A stretch of 64,000 bases of DNA from Pteria penguin (Eukaryota; Mollusca; Bivalvia; Pterioida; Pteriidae): positions 682,001 through 746,000 of the forward strand of contig CM068588.1 in assembly GCA_035048485.1 (NCBI GenBank), in the 5' to 3' direction. The notes under the pieces were generated by a model that was given only the letters and a program-made list of their open reading frames with translations, was not told the origin of the DNA and ran no database searches. This document shows, piece by piece, positions 1-10,690 of this stretch. The stretch's first letter is position 1; each line of letters starts with the position of its first letter. The position numbers and the translations under genes were made by a program.

Positions 1-1326
1 TGATGTATGTCATGTTATTCTAGATGAGGTGATATTTTACGCATCATTCAGATTAAGTTCAATAGATTCGAATCAAGTCCAAACTCATGATAAGCTAGTA
101 CATCGTTTCAAAGAGTTTATTAAAATTCCTAATTTGGAAAATCCCCTGCATGGTTAACTTGTTACTTCGAATTTCCATTATATAGTCCTGTTATTGAACA
201 CTCTGTAATATAAACCCTTCATGATGGAGGGGATGGTGTCGGATTGAACGCTTTCATCGTCAGAACTGTAAATTTACTGGATTGAATATAGATCGACTGC
301 GGTTGAATGGATCTTAATGAAACTACATACGAGGCACTGGTATGGACTGTCATCACCTGATGTAATTAACGGGTCGATATCGGAAACATGTTCAGACTGA
401 AAGCTCCATTACCAGTCATGGATTCTCTTTAAACATGCCCTATGCAAGGGGCTTTCATACTGTTTTATTATCATGAATAGATAACATATATCTTGATTCA
501 AATTTTAAGTATATACATAAATAATATTCTTAAAAGAAAGTTTCTTGCTTTATTGTAAATTGGAATTTTCAATTTGAAGCATAGACTATATGACGTGGTG
601 TGTGTACTTTTTCTTTTAGTTGCAGTATCTACCGGTATATCATCCCGGCATATCTTCCACGGGATTTACATCATACATTGAAATTATTCAGATAGTTTAA
701 ATCATATTTTTAATTTACCATGAAAATATCTTATTGTTCTCACATTAACTTACAAAATTCAAATTCATGCTATAAAACTGTAGACAAACAATCACAACAT
801 ATAAAAGATGGAAAAAAATGAATTAAAACAAAAAACAAGCAAACAAAAAATCCGCTGCAAAAAAACAAAACAAAACAAAAAAAAAACCAAAAAAACCCCC
901 CAAAAACAACTCCACCCCAAAACAAAACAAACACAAATCCAAAGTAACCAACATAACAAGAAGTATAAGAGATGTGTAACAATTGGCCAGTTTAAGCAAT
1001 ACCTTTACTAAATGATTATGAGTTCCTTTTTTAAGTTACTTTGATATTTAACTCGTATTCGCTCTTGTGTACGTCTGTCTCTCTACTGTGGTGTATTCGA
1101 TCACCTGCTCGTTAATATTGACGACGATATCAGTACAAATATCCTAAAATGTTGCTGTTTAACTCAACGTTAATGAAAGCTTGTTAACAGCAACTGGCGT
1201 CTGAACATAGCGAATATCTGTTCCCTACTTTCAGTACTATATTGTACAAATTGAATGTATACATCGACTTCTTTCTAGAAGAATTTAAGTTATATTCCGA
1301 TTGATTTTTATCTTTTGATTTTTCAG
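1..1326. other. no gene seen; AT-rich, A-rich stretch at 808-960
   Basis: No donor in the phase needed by exon 1327-1558 was found here, so the preceding exon of the CUB/LDLa gene is probably upstream of the window. The open frames at 770-1011 are by-products of an A/C-rich low-complexity tract. Confidence 0.6.
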
Positions 1327-1558
1327 TCTGGTACATAGAAGCCCTCACGACCACGAAATATATGACGTCATATTGTAACACCCGAATACCCATCTTCGTT
1401 AACGATAGTATTATCATAGAATTGACCAATCAGCTGTTAGAAGACAGAATTACGACGTCCGTTCATTGTGCTTCCATGGTGACGACGGACAAATCACGAC
1501 GGTTATTGTTACACTTCCTTTCGTTGGATATTTCAAATGACAATCAGTCTCCTGACAG
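1327..1558 (+). CDS. exon: N-terminal half of CUB-like domain
   Basis: Acceptor TTTTTCAG ends at 1326 and donor GTGAGT starts at 1559. The open frame runs through YCNTRIPIF and RRLLLHFLSLDIS, which resembles the first strands of a CUB domain. The exon ends in phase 2, but the next recognised exon starts in phase 1. Either a short exon of 3n+2 bases is unrecognised in between or there is a one-base assembly or allelic indel. Confidence 0.55.
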
Positions 1559-4500
1559 GTGAGTGTAACATTAATTTTCAGTTTTAGATTTAACGCAAGT
1601 TTCCGATTGTTAATTTAAAGGTTAAATTTGTGGCGGTGTTCGTTTTGTGTTTGTTTGTTTGATTATTGTTTTACGTCACTCCACGATTATTTCACGTATA
1701 TGGTGACGGCATCTGCCTGATGCATTGCATACAAATTTAGACCTTTGCAACGGACCCACCCGAAGCAGTGAGGGATCTTTTACGTGCCACGCCTACCGTG
1801 ACACGGGACCTCGGTTTTTACTGTCTCATCCGAAAGACAGAACACCGGTGTGCCCCGGGCGGGAGTCGAACCCGCGACCTCTCGATCACGAGCCGAGCAC
1901 CTTATCCACTAGGCCACACCGGCTTGTTCGTTTTGTGTCACTTCTGATTTAAGTGATGTCAAGATTGTTCCATTTATTCTGGTCGGGAAGGTAAATCTGG
2001 TTACTAGGTAAATCCAGACGGTTCGTTAATATGTTTCAAGTTGTGCAGTTGAATTACTTGAAATGATCAGTAAGTAACAAATATAGCGATCGCCCGGTCA
2101 CACATGTACTGCGCGTCCGGAGTTACCCTCCCGACCAGTATGGTGACAGCATGTGCACATAAATTGAGATATATGCAACAGCCCATCGATGCAGTGAGAG
2201 ACATTTTACTTGCCTAATATTTTACTCCGCCCAACGAGGGGAAGGACTTGAACTCGGAACCTTTTGACCCCGAGAGAAGCACGCCATCTACGAAGCTACA
2301 TCGGCCCATGACGGCGATCTACATCTATAAAGTAGAAATGATAAATGTAATCCATCTTGTATTCTTGGATTATGTATGACGATGACCATTGTTTAGTGGT
2401 AGAAAAAAGGGGGAGGGGTGTTTGTAATAATTTTTATCGGAGGAAAATTGTAAAATCAGTAAAGGGCCATAAAAACCGGGAAGGAAGGTGAAAGGGACTG
2501 CTCCTTCCCCACTTTTTTTGGGGGGCCGATCATGGACCGATATTTTTATACGAGACGCAACGAACGAAAATCTAGCCCCCTTCCTCTACTTTTGAAATGC
2601 TTCATTCGGCACTGCAGTAACCCCCTCATCCTTCTGAGTCTGACAATGAATCCTGCCCCAATCCGATTCGAACAGTGACTAGATAGTACTGGAGACAAAG
2701 GGTGGAGTTACCGTGAATTTTCACGCAGTGTTTCAACCCACAGGACCAACATTGTTGTCTATTACCTGTTTGTCTTATTTAAAAATCCCAATATGATTTC
2801 TGAAGATAACATCGTTATCATGTATCCGATAATAAATCAGTCATATCATGAATTAATAAATAATATGGATATTTCTACCACTAATTATCATTAGAATGTC
2901 CACGTTCCAGCTTCCATATTTACGACGTCAAGGATTCTGGGAAGATACGACAGCTTACTCCGCCCACGGGCCTATATGGCTTGTACGACAAGTTTAACAC
3001 TCACACCAGTTCAGGAGTGGGAGACTACATATCGAGCGGACCGAAGTTTAAGCTACAATACATGGGCTCACCTACTCTGACATTCTCTGGATTCAAAATA
3101 CTCATCACAGCTTTCAAAAGTAAGTAAAATTAGCCACTCGCACAAAAAATTACAGACATAATAACGACCGACCTTGAACCTTGAGATCTCCCCTGACTAA
3201 GAATGGCAATAGTAAATTTCAGTAAATGCATTTTCTTTATAGCTGCATTATATGAAGGAAGAAAGAAAAGTTACTGACTCAGCCGTATGACAGAAGTTAC
3301 CACGGAAATATATAGTGTAATAATATGAAAAACTCATAAGAACATCAGAAAAATATTCGATTATAGTGCCGTTACGATACCGACTTAGGACGGTCATTTA
3401 ATATGACAATAGTCGATCAGTTGGTGTGGTTAACCGGTTTACGGACCCACCTTCCCAATCACAGTGACAGCAGAATAATCAAAGAACACACATTTGAAAA
3501 TATAAATATTCCTTCATATAGAGATCAAGGGTCAACAAGTGTCTCAAGTTGAGAGGACATAAAAATGTATAAACACGAATGTCTCCACAGTAGTAAAATA
3601 CAGTAATAACCGATGTCATGTCGTGACTGAAAAACTGACAACAATGGACCATGGTAGACATTAATGGCGCCCTGAATATCAGAGATGAAATTAAGCGCTC
3701 GAGAGGAGTAAGCGTCTCCTGTATGGCTGGCTATACCCACCATGTGAGACCAGGTATCTGGGTAGAGTAAAGTTCTTCTGTGTGGCTTACCACACCCGCC
3801 ATGTGAGACCAGGTACCTGAGAGGAATAAGCGTCTCCTGTTTGGTAAACCATACCTACCATGTGAGACAAGGTACTTGGGAGGAATAAGTGTTTCCTGTT
3901 TGGCTAGCCATACCTGTCATGAATAACAACCCCCCCCCCCCTTGAACAAGACATACATACACTACACGTATATTGTCACAGTCGCACAACATATGAACAA
4001 GTTAGTTTGAGATTCAGTGAATAAACTACATCTAAATCCACACAAATACCGATATAAAAAGTGGGATAAGAGGCAGAAAATATCTGACCAAGGAACAAGT
4101 ATACGATAACACAAGTCCGACACACCGCGGGAAACCTTATCAAGGTTTGGAAATATACAGACCATAAAATAACTGGATACAAACGACCATCAGTATATCG
4201 ATGATAGAAAACAATGTAATTTATCTCTGAGAGAATATCTTCAACCATATAGAGCAGATGTGGATCAAGAAATTTTGTTCAGAGTGGATCCACCCCAATA
4301 AATTCTCCGAGAGGGGGTCCACCCAGGGTTTTGCGTGTAAAATTACTTATTTTACATCTGAAAATAACAAGAATAGTAATTTTCGCCTATTCGTTGGGTG
4401 GATCCAGACCCCCAGTTCACCTCTCTGCATCCGCACATCTACACATGTTTAGTATTTCATTGCGTATACATGTAATTAGCTACAAGGATAAGTAATTACA

Positions 4501-7006
4501 AGTCTTATATATACAATCGAGTAATTCAACTAAATACTTTTTATAGAGAGTCACGATGACGGAACATGCAGTGGACTGTACGGATTATGTCCAGGCAAGG
4601 GCATCTGTGTTCCTTATTCAGTGTGGTGTGACAACGAGGGTAACTGCGGACAAGGAGATGAGAGCGATGAGGATTCCTGCAACAAGGTGATATCTACAGA
4701 CTGGGAGTATAAATGTAAGTGAATTTGTATCCAGAACTATGGGTAAGGCATACATTAAAGTACCTTTTCTTCGCAACTTATAAAATTTTTCGGATTCCAT
4801 ATCAAAAACTAATTCGCGGCGTTTTGCATCCGCTATGTTCTAAGGTATACTATTAATTATAGTTTCCTTCCTACTACCGTATTAAACTTACCGAATGCAA
4901 TATCCGACGGGAATGTATGTCTTCAGTACAGTATATACAATTTTCAACTAGTAGGGCATATTGTGAAGTGTTTTTCTTCGCTACTAATAAATTTCGCGAA
5001 TTCGATATCCGACCCTTATTCGCGGCGTTTTTATCAGAGATTCTCCATTAGTAGGACATACTGTAAAGTGGCTTTTCTTTGCATATACAAGTACATGTGT
5101 ATTAAATTCGGAAATTCGATATCCGATACTATTAGTCGACGTCTTATATTGGCAATAAAGTCGTTCCTGGAAATAATTTTGAAATCCAATACAGGGATAC
5201 ATTCGCGGAATTTATTTTCACGAGAGAACTATATTCCTGCGAATCTTACGAAATTAATACATTCGCAGATACTTGGCGCTAAATGCACGAGAGGGAAAGT
5301 GGTGGCATTTAGGTAAAATTAAATCCGTGCTTGGTGATATGGGGATGAGCGCGATAAAATACCATGTATTGTTTGTTTGAAAAGCTAATGACGAGAACGA
5401 GCAAAAGTGCTTGTTCTTTCACTTCTTTATCGTCTGAACACAATTAGTAACAAAACCAAATCCGGTTTTCCAAATTCGGAATCTGCGATTTGTCGTTTTC
5501 ATTACTGTATCCCAGTGGTGTGACTGATTAGGGAGTATATCTGTATGGAGGTGAGGGGATTTGTGACCATCAGTCAGTGTGGGTTAACACTGCATAGGGA
5601 ATGCTGATGATACGTTAACCAGTCACCAAGAGACTAAGCCATGTCAAATAAGGAGTATGGATGTAAAGGAGGGCATATGCAAGCCTTACTTTTTGAGATA
5701 TCTTTGTGAATAGGGGAGGTGGGCACTAATATATTTATTTCCACCACTGATTCCATTATACTTTTCACAGGTATAACCATAATGGCATCTGTGACAGCGG
5801 CCGTTGCCATAGCAATATTCATTTGTACAATTCTAGTAGTGCTGTGCATTCTTCGAAGATACAACAGGAGGAAGTAAGTATTATGATCAATGATATAACA
5901 TCTCTAGCTGATTGTTACCTTCTACATATGGTTATCTGAAGAGGAGACAAAGAACATTTTTAAAGATCAAGTGTTAAAGATCGTGAAATGAATATATGTA
6001 TCAAGTTTTGGTTGGTGAAGCCCTTCGAAATGTACATGGTGTAAGACCACACTGAACATGGGCTGAGTACCTTCAGTGTATTTACGGTAATCACTGAACA
6101 TGGGTTGAGTACTTTTAGTGTATTTACGGTAATCCTCGGGTACATAAGGTCCATTGGCAGTAAAGTAAACCTCATGACAATAAGGATAGTAAAAGTCTAG
6201 TGTGCGTGTACAGTGATTTAATGACTCAACAAATGGATTAGCCACTTTAATGAATATCTCGACATGTTTTCTATAGATATGATCAATTAATTAATCTGAA
6301 TCTAGTAGATCACGTCTTCTAATTTATCAATATGCAGTGTTGAATTTCACGGTTTACATATGTTGATTATTAATATCATTGTAGTTATGTGCGACGTACC
6401 AGTATTATCGTTGCTGCAAAGAAAATTTCCAACGGCAAGTGGTCCATTACGAACGATATGGGACTCACTATGAGCATGGCGCCCCCTATGTATGAAGACG
6501 TTGTAGGCAGTGAGAAGGATGAAGAACCTCCTCCGTCCTACGATACTGTTACAACTCTGATAACAGAACAGAATAGAACCAGTGAGCGACATTCCCGGGA
6601 TGGCTATACGATAGTAGAGTGCCATCTAGAGGACGGCAATGTACTCTGCCGACCTATAAGTCAGATAGCACAGCCTCAAATCGAGGCCCAAACCGATTGT
6701 CTTTCACAAAGTGGAGATAACTCGTCTTCCGAAAGTCAGGAAAATATCAGGAATGACTTAGAAGAAACGAAACTTTTGAATGATCCCGATTCGTCATCTG
6801 GGTGTTCGAGTGGATCTACAGATAGCGCTATAAATAGCAATGAACTGAGTAATACGTCATCACATTCACGTCATATTGATCCAGATACAGCGTCTTCAGG
6901 ATCAGTCAGAAAAGGCGGCGAGAAATACATAAAACGGATAGACATTCGTCGTCACAGTGCAATACTACTGGATAATGATATAGAGTATATAGATGACGAT
7001 GAATAG
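1327..7006 (+). CDS. CUB/LDLa single-pass membrane protein with twin PPxY tail (5'-partial gene)
   Basis: Five exons are visible: 1327-1558, 2895-3119, 4547-4714, 5771-5873 and 6385-7006. The first two encode a CUB-like domain (LLLHFLSLDIS, then CPRSSFHIYDV and TFSGFKILITAF). The third encodes one LDLa module with WCDNEGNCGQGDESDE and six cysteines. The fourth encodes a transmembrane helix (VTAAVAIAIFICTILVVLCI) followed by a basic stop-transfer RRYNRR. The last is a tail of about 207 residues with PPMY and PPSY motifs, serine-rich and acidic stretches, and C-terminal DDDE. PPxY motifs next to a membrane anchor recruit WW domains of NEDD4/ITCH ligases in LDLRAD3, LDLRAD4 and PMEPA1; a similar adaptor role here is inference. 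No signal-peptide exon is visible, so the 5' end is probably outside the window. Phases agree at the last three introns; the 1558/2895 junction is out of phase by one base. Confidence 0.8.
1655..1925 (-). mobile_element. tRNA-derived SINE (family A), near full length
   Basis: On the minus strand: a tRNA-like head with A box (TGGCCTAGTGG type) and B box (GGTTCGACTCC), a conserved body with GAGACAGTAAAAACCGAGG, GATCCCTCACTGCTTCGGG and CCGTTGCAAAGG, then ACGTAAAACAATAATCAATC. About 270 bases, very similar to copies at 25.3 and 27.7 kb. Confidence 0.9.
2100..2308 (-). mobile_element. degenerate SINE of family A
   Basis: Shares GGTGACAGCAT, GCAGTGAGAGAC and a decayed tRNA head (GAACTCGGAACC; GGGCCGATGTAGC on the minus strand). 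Older than the 1655 copy. Confidence 0.65.
2895..3119 (+). CDS. exon: C-terminal half of CUB-like domain
   Basis: Acceptor ATCATTAG ends at 2894 and donor GTAAGT starts at 3120. The frame gives CPRSSFHIYDV, then SSGPKFKLQYMG and FSGFKILITAF, the usual end of a CUB domain. It starts with two bases of a split codon and ends with one base, matching the next exon. Confidence 0.8.
3697..3925 (+). repeat. minisatellite, about 62 bp unit, 3.5 copies
   Basis: Unit contains GTGAGACCAGGTACCTG, then GGAGGAATAAGCGTCTCCT, then a CCATACC(T/C)ACCATG segment. Intronic in the CUB/LDLa gene. The core is shared with the array at 38.4 kb. Confidence 0.85.
4547..4714 (+). CDS. exon: LDL-receptor class A module
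   Basis: Acceptor TTTTTATAG ends at 4546 and donor GTAAGT starts at 4715. The exon encodes one complete LDLa repeat with six cysteines and the acidic calcium-binding stretch GDESDED. The phase (2 bases in, 1 base out) fits both neighbours. Confidence 0.9.
5771..5873 (+). CDS. exon: transmembrane segment
   Basis: Acceptor CTTTTCACAG ends at 5770 and donor GTAAGT starts at 5874. It encodes about 20 hydrophobic residues followed by LRRYNRR, a type I membrane anchor with a cytoplasmic stop-transfer signal. Confidence 0.88.
6385..7006 (+). CDS. exon: cytoplasmic tail with two PPxY motifs, stop at 7004-7006
   Basis: Acceptor CATTGTAG ends at 6384; the first base completes a codon split with the transmembrane exon. 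The tail carries APPMYEDVV and, 11 residues later, PPPSYDTV. A serine/threonine-rich stretch (SSGCSSGSTDS) and an acidic C terminus follow. Spaced PPxY pairs bind tandem WW domains of HECT E3 ligases. Confidence 0.9.
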
Positions 7007-7900
7007 AGTTCCCTCCCCTGGCTAACTCTCTCAGTGTCATTACAATGGGACCACATCAGCCTTTCCCCCTATCTTTCGGTGTATTTACGAACGGTCCCAA
7101 TAGTGTGCAACAGTATGGGAACCCACATTATGAAAACTTTAAACAAAATTAGACAGTGATATGAGTGAGTACTAGATGTAGTAATATTCCACCGGTGCTT
7201 ATACTGTAAGAAATATAGCAGAGTGAATAGAATAATAAGGTGCCTTCATATCATTCAACGAACTCAAGTAGTAATCGAACACTCCCAACATTAATAACGT
7301 TGGAAATATATGTTAAAGCATTCATATGCCTTTTTAAATATATCAGGAAACCAAATAGAGATATATGGTCAATTCAGAGGCTGACTTACAATTCAACTTT
7401 TCACTGCGGTAAAATCGGTTCTGGACAAAATTTCTCTGACCTCCTGTCCTTGATCAAGTCCGCGATTACAAAGTAAATCTGATATGCGTTTTACGGACAG
7501 CAAAATAACACAAAATCTTATCCATGACCAAGCCCGCGGGTTAACAACCCGATATACTTCGTCTTCCAAATCTAATATTCCAAGCTATTTAGCCACAATG
7601 AATCTGCTTTTAGATTTATATATAAAGAAGAAATACATTTTTCTTTGGATTCACATGTATCAATGTACAAGCCTGTTTTAAATGCCTTGCAATTTGTAAA
7701 CATTTTCAAGACCTCGAGGCATTCAATATTACATATAATGCATTCAACCTCTGTTTCTTCTGTTCATGTACATGCGTTTCCATGTTTACCATCTCTCTCA
7801 TACACAATTTACATTCATTTTGCCTTTAGACGCTTTTAATATATTGTGATGGTGCTTGCATTTTATGTGTTCAATAAAGTTTATTTTATATAAACCTTTA
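7007..7900 (+). other. probable 3' UTR of the CUB/LDLa gene
   Basis: There is no further coding signal after the TAG at 7006. A canonical AATAAA lies at 7873-7878, followed by T-rich DNA, so the transcript probably ends near 7.9 kb. Short open frames inside look random. Confidence 0.5.
7873..7878 (+). terminator. polyadenylation signal AATAAA
   Basis: Canonical hexamer about 870 bases after the CUB/LDLa stop codon; it is the best-placed signal for that gene. Confidence 0.5.
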
Positions 7901-8567
7901 TCATTTATTACTCATATGTGTAACCGTGTATTTATCCATTGCTCATATTCCGCCTTTGCTGATTGGTTTAAAAGTATTGTGACGTCATTAAATGTTCATT
8001 AGGATTAACTGCATAAGGGATTGATCACCTAAAAATGGCATCATAACATAGACCTTTTTATCGTCTTATCTGGGGTAAATGATACCAACGAAATTCATAT
8101 TTGATTCGAACACCGCTCCAAAGCCTACCACCTTAACGATCGAATCACATCTGTAGAGTCGAGCACATCAAGAGAGATAACTCGTACAGACGAATTTTTC
8201 CTACGATATCCCACATCTTCATGTTACCTTCATGAGCTAATTAACATAAACGATTTCACACTAACCTGTGAGACAGATATAGGGGGATCCTAGCAAGTGA
8301 TCATATTGTCTGGTTTGTATTCACAAATTACGCAGATTTCTTTCATTTGTATGATGTGTTTGTAACATCACTAAAACCCCGGGAAATTAAGTGAGAAAAT
8401 ACTGACAGCAAAACTGGATCTTACAGTCTAAACTGAACAAAACTCCGAAATATTTGTATACCTAAACAAAGACATACACAGCTTTCTAAGTAAGAAGTCT
8501 ATGTCTCTACGCAAAATCAATTTACTTTTCATGTCTTGTAACCTTTCATTACACTGAAAGTCTGTTG
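7901..8567. other. intergenic, nothing recognised
   Basis: AT-rich unique-looking DNA between the CUB/LDLa 3' UTR and degenerate SINEs. Confidence 0.5.
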
Positions 8568-8778
8568 AACGTTTGACTCGAGGCCGAGCAGTCCCCAGTT
8601 CGAATTCCATCGGCAACTCACTGGATCCCTGTTTTTGGGGATGGGACCGTATGATAGATGTCCCGTGTCGGGGTAGACACTTAACATCGGCTGGGTATGT
8701 TGTATTATGTGGAATGCATCAGACAGATACCGCCACTATACAAGTGAAACAGACCTGGTATGACGTTTAACAAAAGAC
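8568..8778 (+). mobile_element. degenerate SINE of family A
   Basis: Weak B box (CCAGTTCGAATTCC), then GCATCAGACAGATACCGCC and TGGTATGACGTTTAACAAAA, the family A tail. Confidence 0.6.
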
Positions 8779-8989
8779 ATGTTTGTATTATGGCAATGCA
8801 TACAATATTGTAATGTTTGTAAACATCATATCCGTGGTGATAATGAGGGTAAAGATCATAAGGTTGCTGACCACAGTGCAAGCTGAAGTGTTTTTTCTTT
8901 GTTGACAGTTCAAATACCATTGAAAGTTTCGAGCAAAATTTGAACTATTGACTGGTGACGTTTACTGCCAGGACAGGATTGTTTCACCT

Positions 8990-9200
8990 GTATAGTGGCG
9001 ACACCTGTCTGGTGCTTTGTTTCATTGATACCTATGAAAAATGACCCATCCAAAGCACTGAAGATTCAACATGCCAATGTCTATTGTGACGTTGCACGTC
9101 AGTGTTTATTGCCTTAATGGGATGGGAATCCGAAAACACTACTACGTGATTCAAACCCGAATAGAGCATCTTAACCAATGAGTAACACAGACTCCTATGG
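8990..9200 (-). mobile_element. degenerate SINE of family A
   Basis: Shares GTGGCGACACCTGTCTGGTGC and ACCCATCCAAAGCACTGA with the body of family A, in minus orientation; the head is badly decayed. Confidence 0.5.
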
Positions 9201-10610
9201 CGCTTAAAACTGGTGATGGCGAGACAGACATACTAAATTGCCCTGAATCAAAGAGAGAGAGAGATAAGACAAAGCGTAGTCATTCTTTTTATTCAATAAA
9301 TTTTCTGCATTACAACATAATTGTATTGCACATGCGCAAGGTGTAGCACTACTCCTAAATAGAACAATGTACCCCCTCCCCGACTCGTTGCAATTTTGAC
9401 AATTTCAGTCATCCGGGACTCAGAAAGTCAACAAAGCAACGATTCTGGGGGTGTTGTTAGACTGCTTCATAACGGTCACCATATACCTACATGTTCGTCT
9501 CTATGGGACTTGGAAAGTACTATAAAAGTATATTCTATATCTGCACAAGCAACAATCCATAACAAAATATCACAGAAAATAGGTAATGTCACTAACATAA
9601 TGAAAATTCATCACCTGACATAGCAACAAAAGTTATTTTTTCATAACATTTCTTCAGAGAACTGGGAAAGTAATTCGTCACTCAGATCTGAAAAAAAAAA
9701 TTATTTCTTTAAAAGATGGGTCGTTTTCCCAAACTGATGGGTCTATAATCCACACGGTCCTTTACTTCTATCACAGTTCCTGTGATTCAGCATTTAAGAG
9801 AAAGGACCATTTATCCTTCGGAGCTATGGAGAGTAGCAAAATAAAAATAAACAGTAAGACTGTTGTTGGTTTAAATTGTAGTCCAAATTTCTATATGAAT
9901 GAAGTCATATGTACATCCGCCCATCAAAGATCAAGACAGTCGCTTTGAAATTTTTCTATATACATTTAGAATAAGGCAAATCTTGTCTTTCAACTATCTG
10001 CAAATTTCAGGGTCAGTTCAATGCACTCGATTAAAAATAAAACAAAGCCCAAGTGACACATAATTTAGCCCTAAACAATACCCTGGAAAGTTTGGAAGAC
10101 GACAAAAGTAATATTCTAGTGATTTGGAACTCATCTATTAATGATATACAATGTTGTATTTAAGACTAGTTTGTACATGTAAATCTATTCAATATGAAAG
10201 TCCACAACTGCATTATTTCACCAACTTGTTTTTTTTTTTAATTTTCATGACGTCAGAAGTAACACTGGTTGACAAAATCGCAACACACAAAGCTTATTTC
10301 CTGAACTTACACTCTTCAAATTTCAAATAGCACAAAATATTGAAATTTTGCTTGAATACATCCCCACAAGGCATACTTACTTACCAAATGATGTAATACT
10401 CTTGAAATGATAAATTTTCCAAAGGAAGAGTACCACATGTATTAGAATATTTATTGATGTCTCATTTTTTTTTAGAAAATCCTATATGGAGGCAATCAGT
10501 ACTAAAAACTGAAATACTGAAAAAACTGGAATACCTGGAGTACCCATCATCCACCACTTCAAGAAGGTCGTAGTGGTGTGTGGGCGGGGGGATGCAAGTG
10601 GTATTAAGCC
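9201..10610 (-). other. region downstream of HROB, possible 3' UTR
   Basis: No further coding exon for HROB was found. AT-rich, with two minus-strand AATAAA hexamers at 10455-10450 and 9293-9288. Confidence 0.4.
10450..10455 (-). terminator. candidate HROB polyadenylation signal
   Basis: AATAAA on the minus strand about 155 bases after the proposed stop codon. A second minus-strand AATAAA lies at 9293-9288, so the transcript end is not settled. Confidence 0.35.
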
Positions 10611-10690
10611 TCACTGAAAAATTGTGAGTGTTTTGGCTTTCTTATCAGATGAGAATTGCAAGTTTTTGCCCTTATTCTTTTTTAATTCAG
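10611..10690 (-). CDS. HROB: HROB exon 9 (candidate last exon)
   Basis: An AG at 10691-10692 in the right phase opens ELKKNKGKN and ends AKTLTIFQ then TGA, a basic C terminus. An alternative AG 13 bases upstream (CCTCTCTCAG) would end the protein at once with VE-stop. The reading chosen is a judgement on length and composition. Confidence 0.45.

Noticed and set aside
808..1011. Lysine-rich small open frame
   Set aside because: A/C-rich low-complexity tract; no splice or start context.
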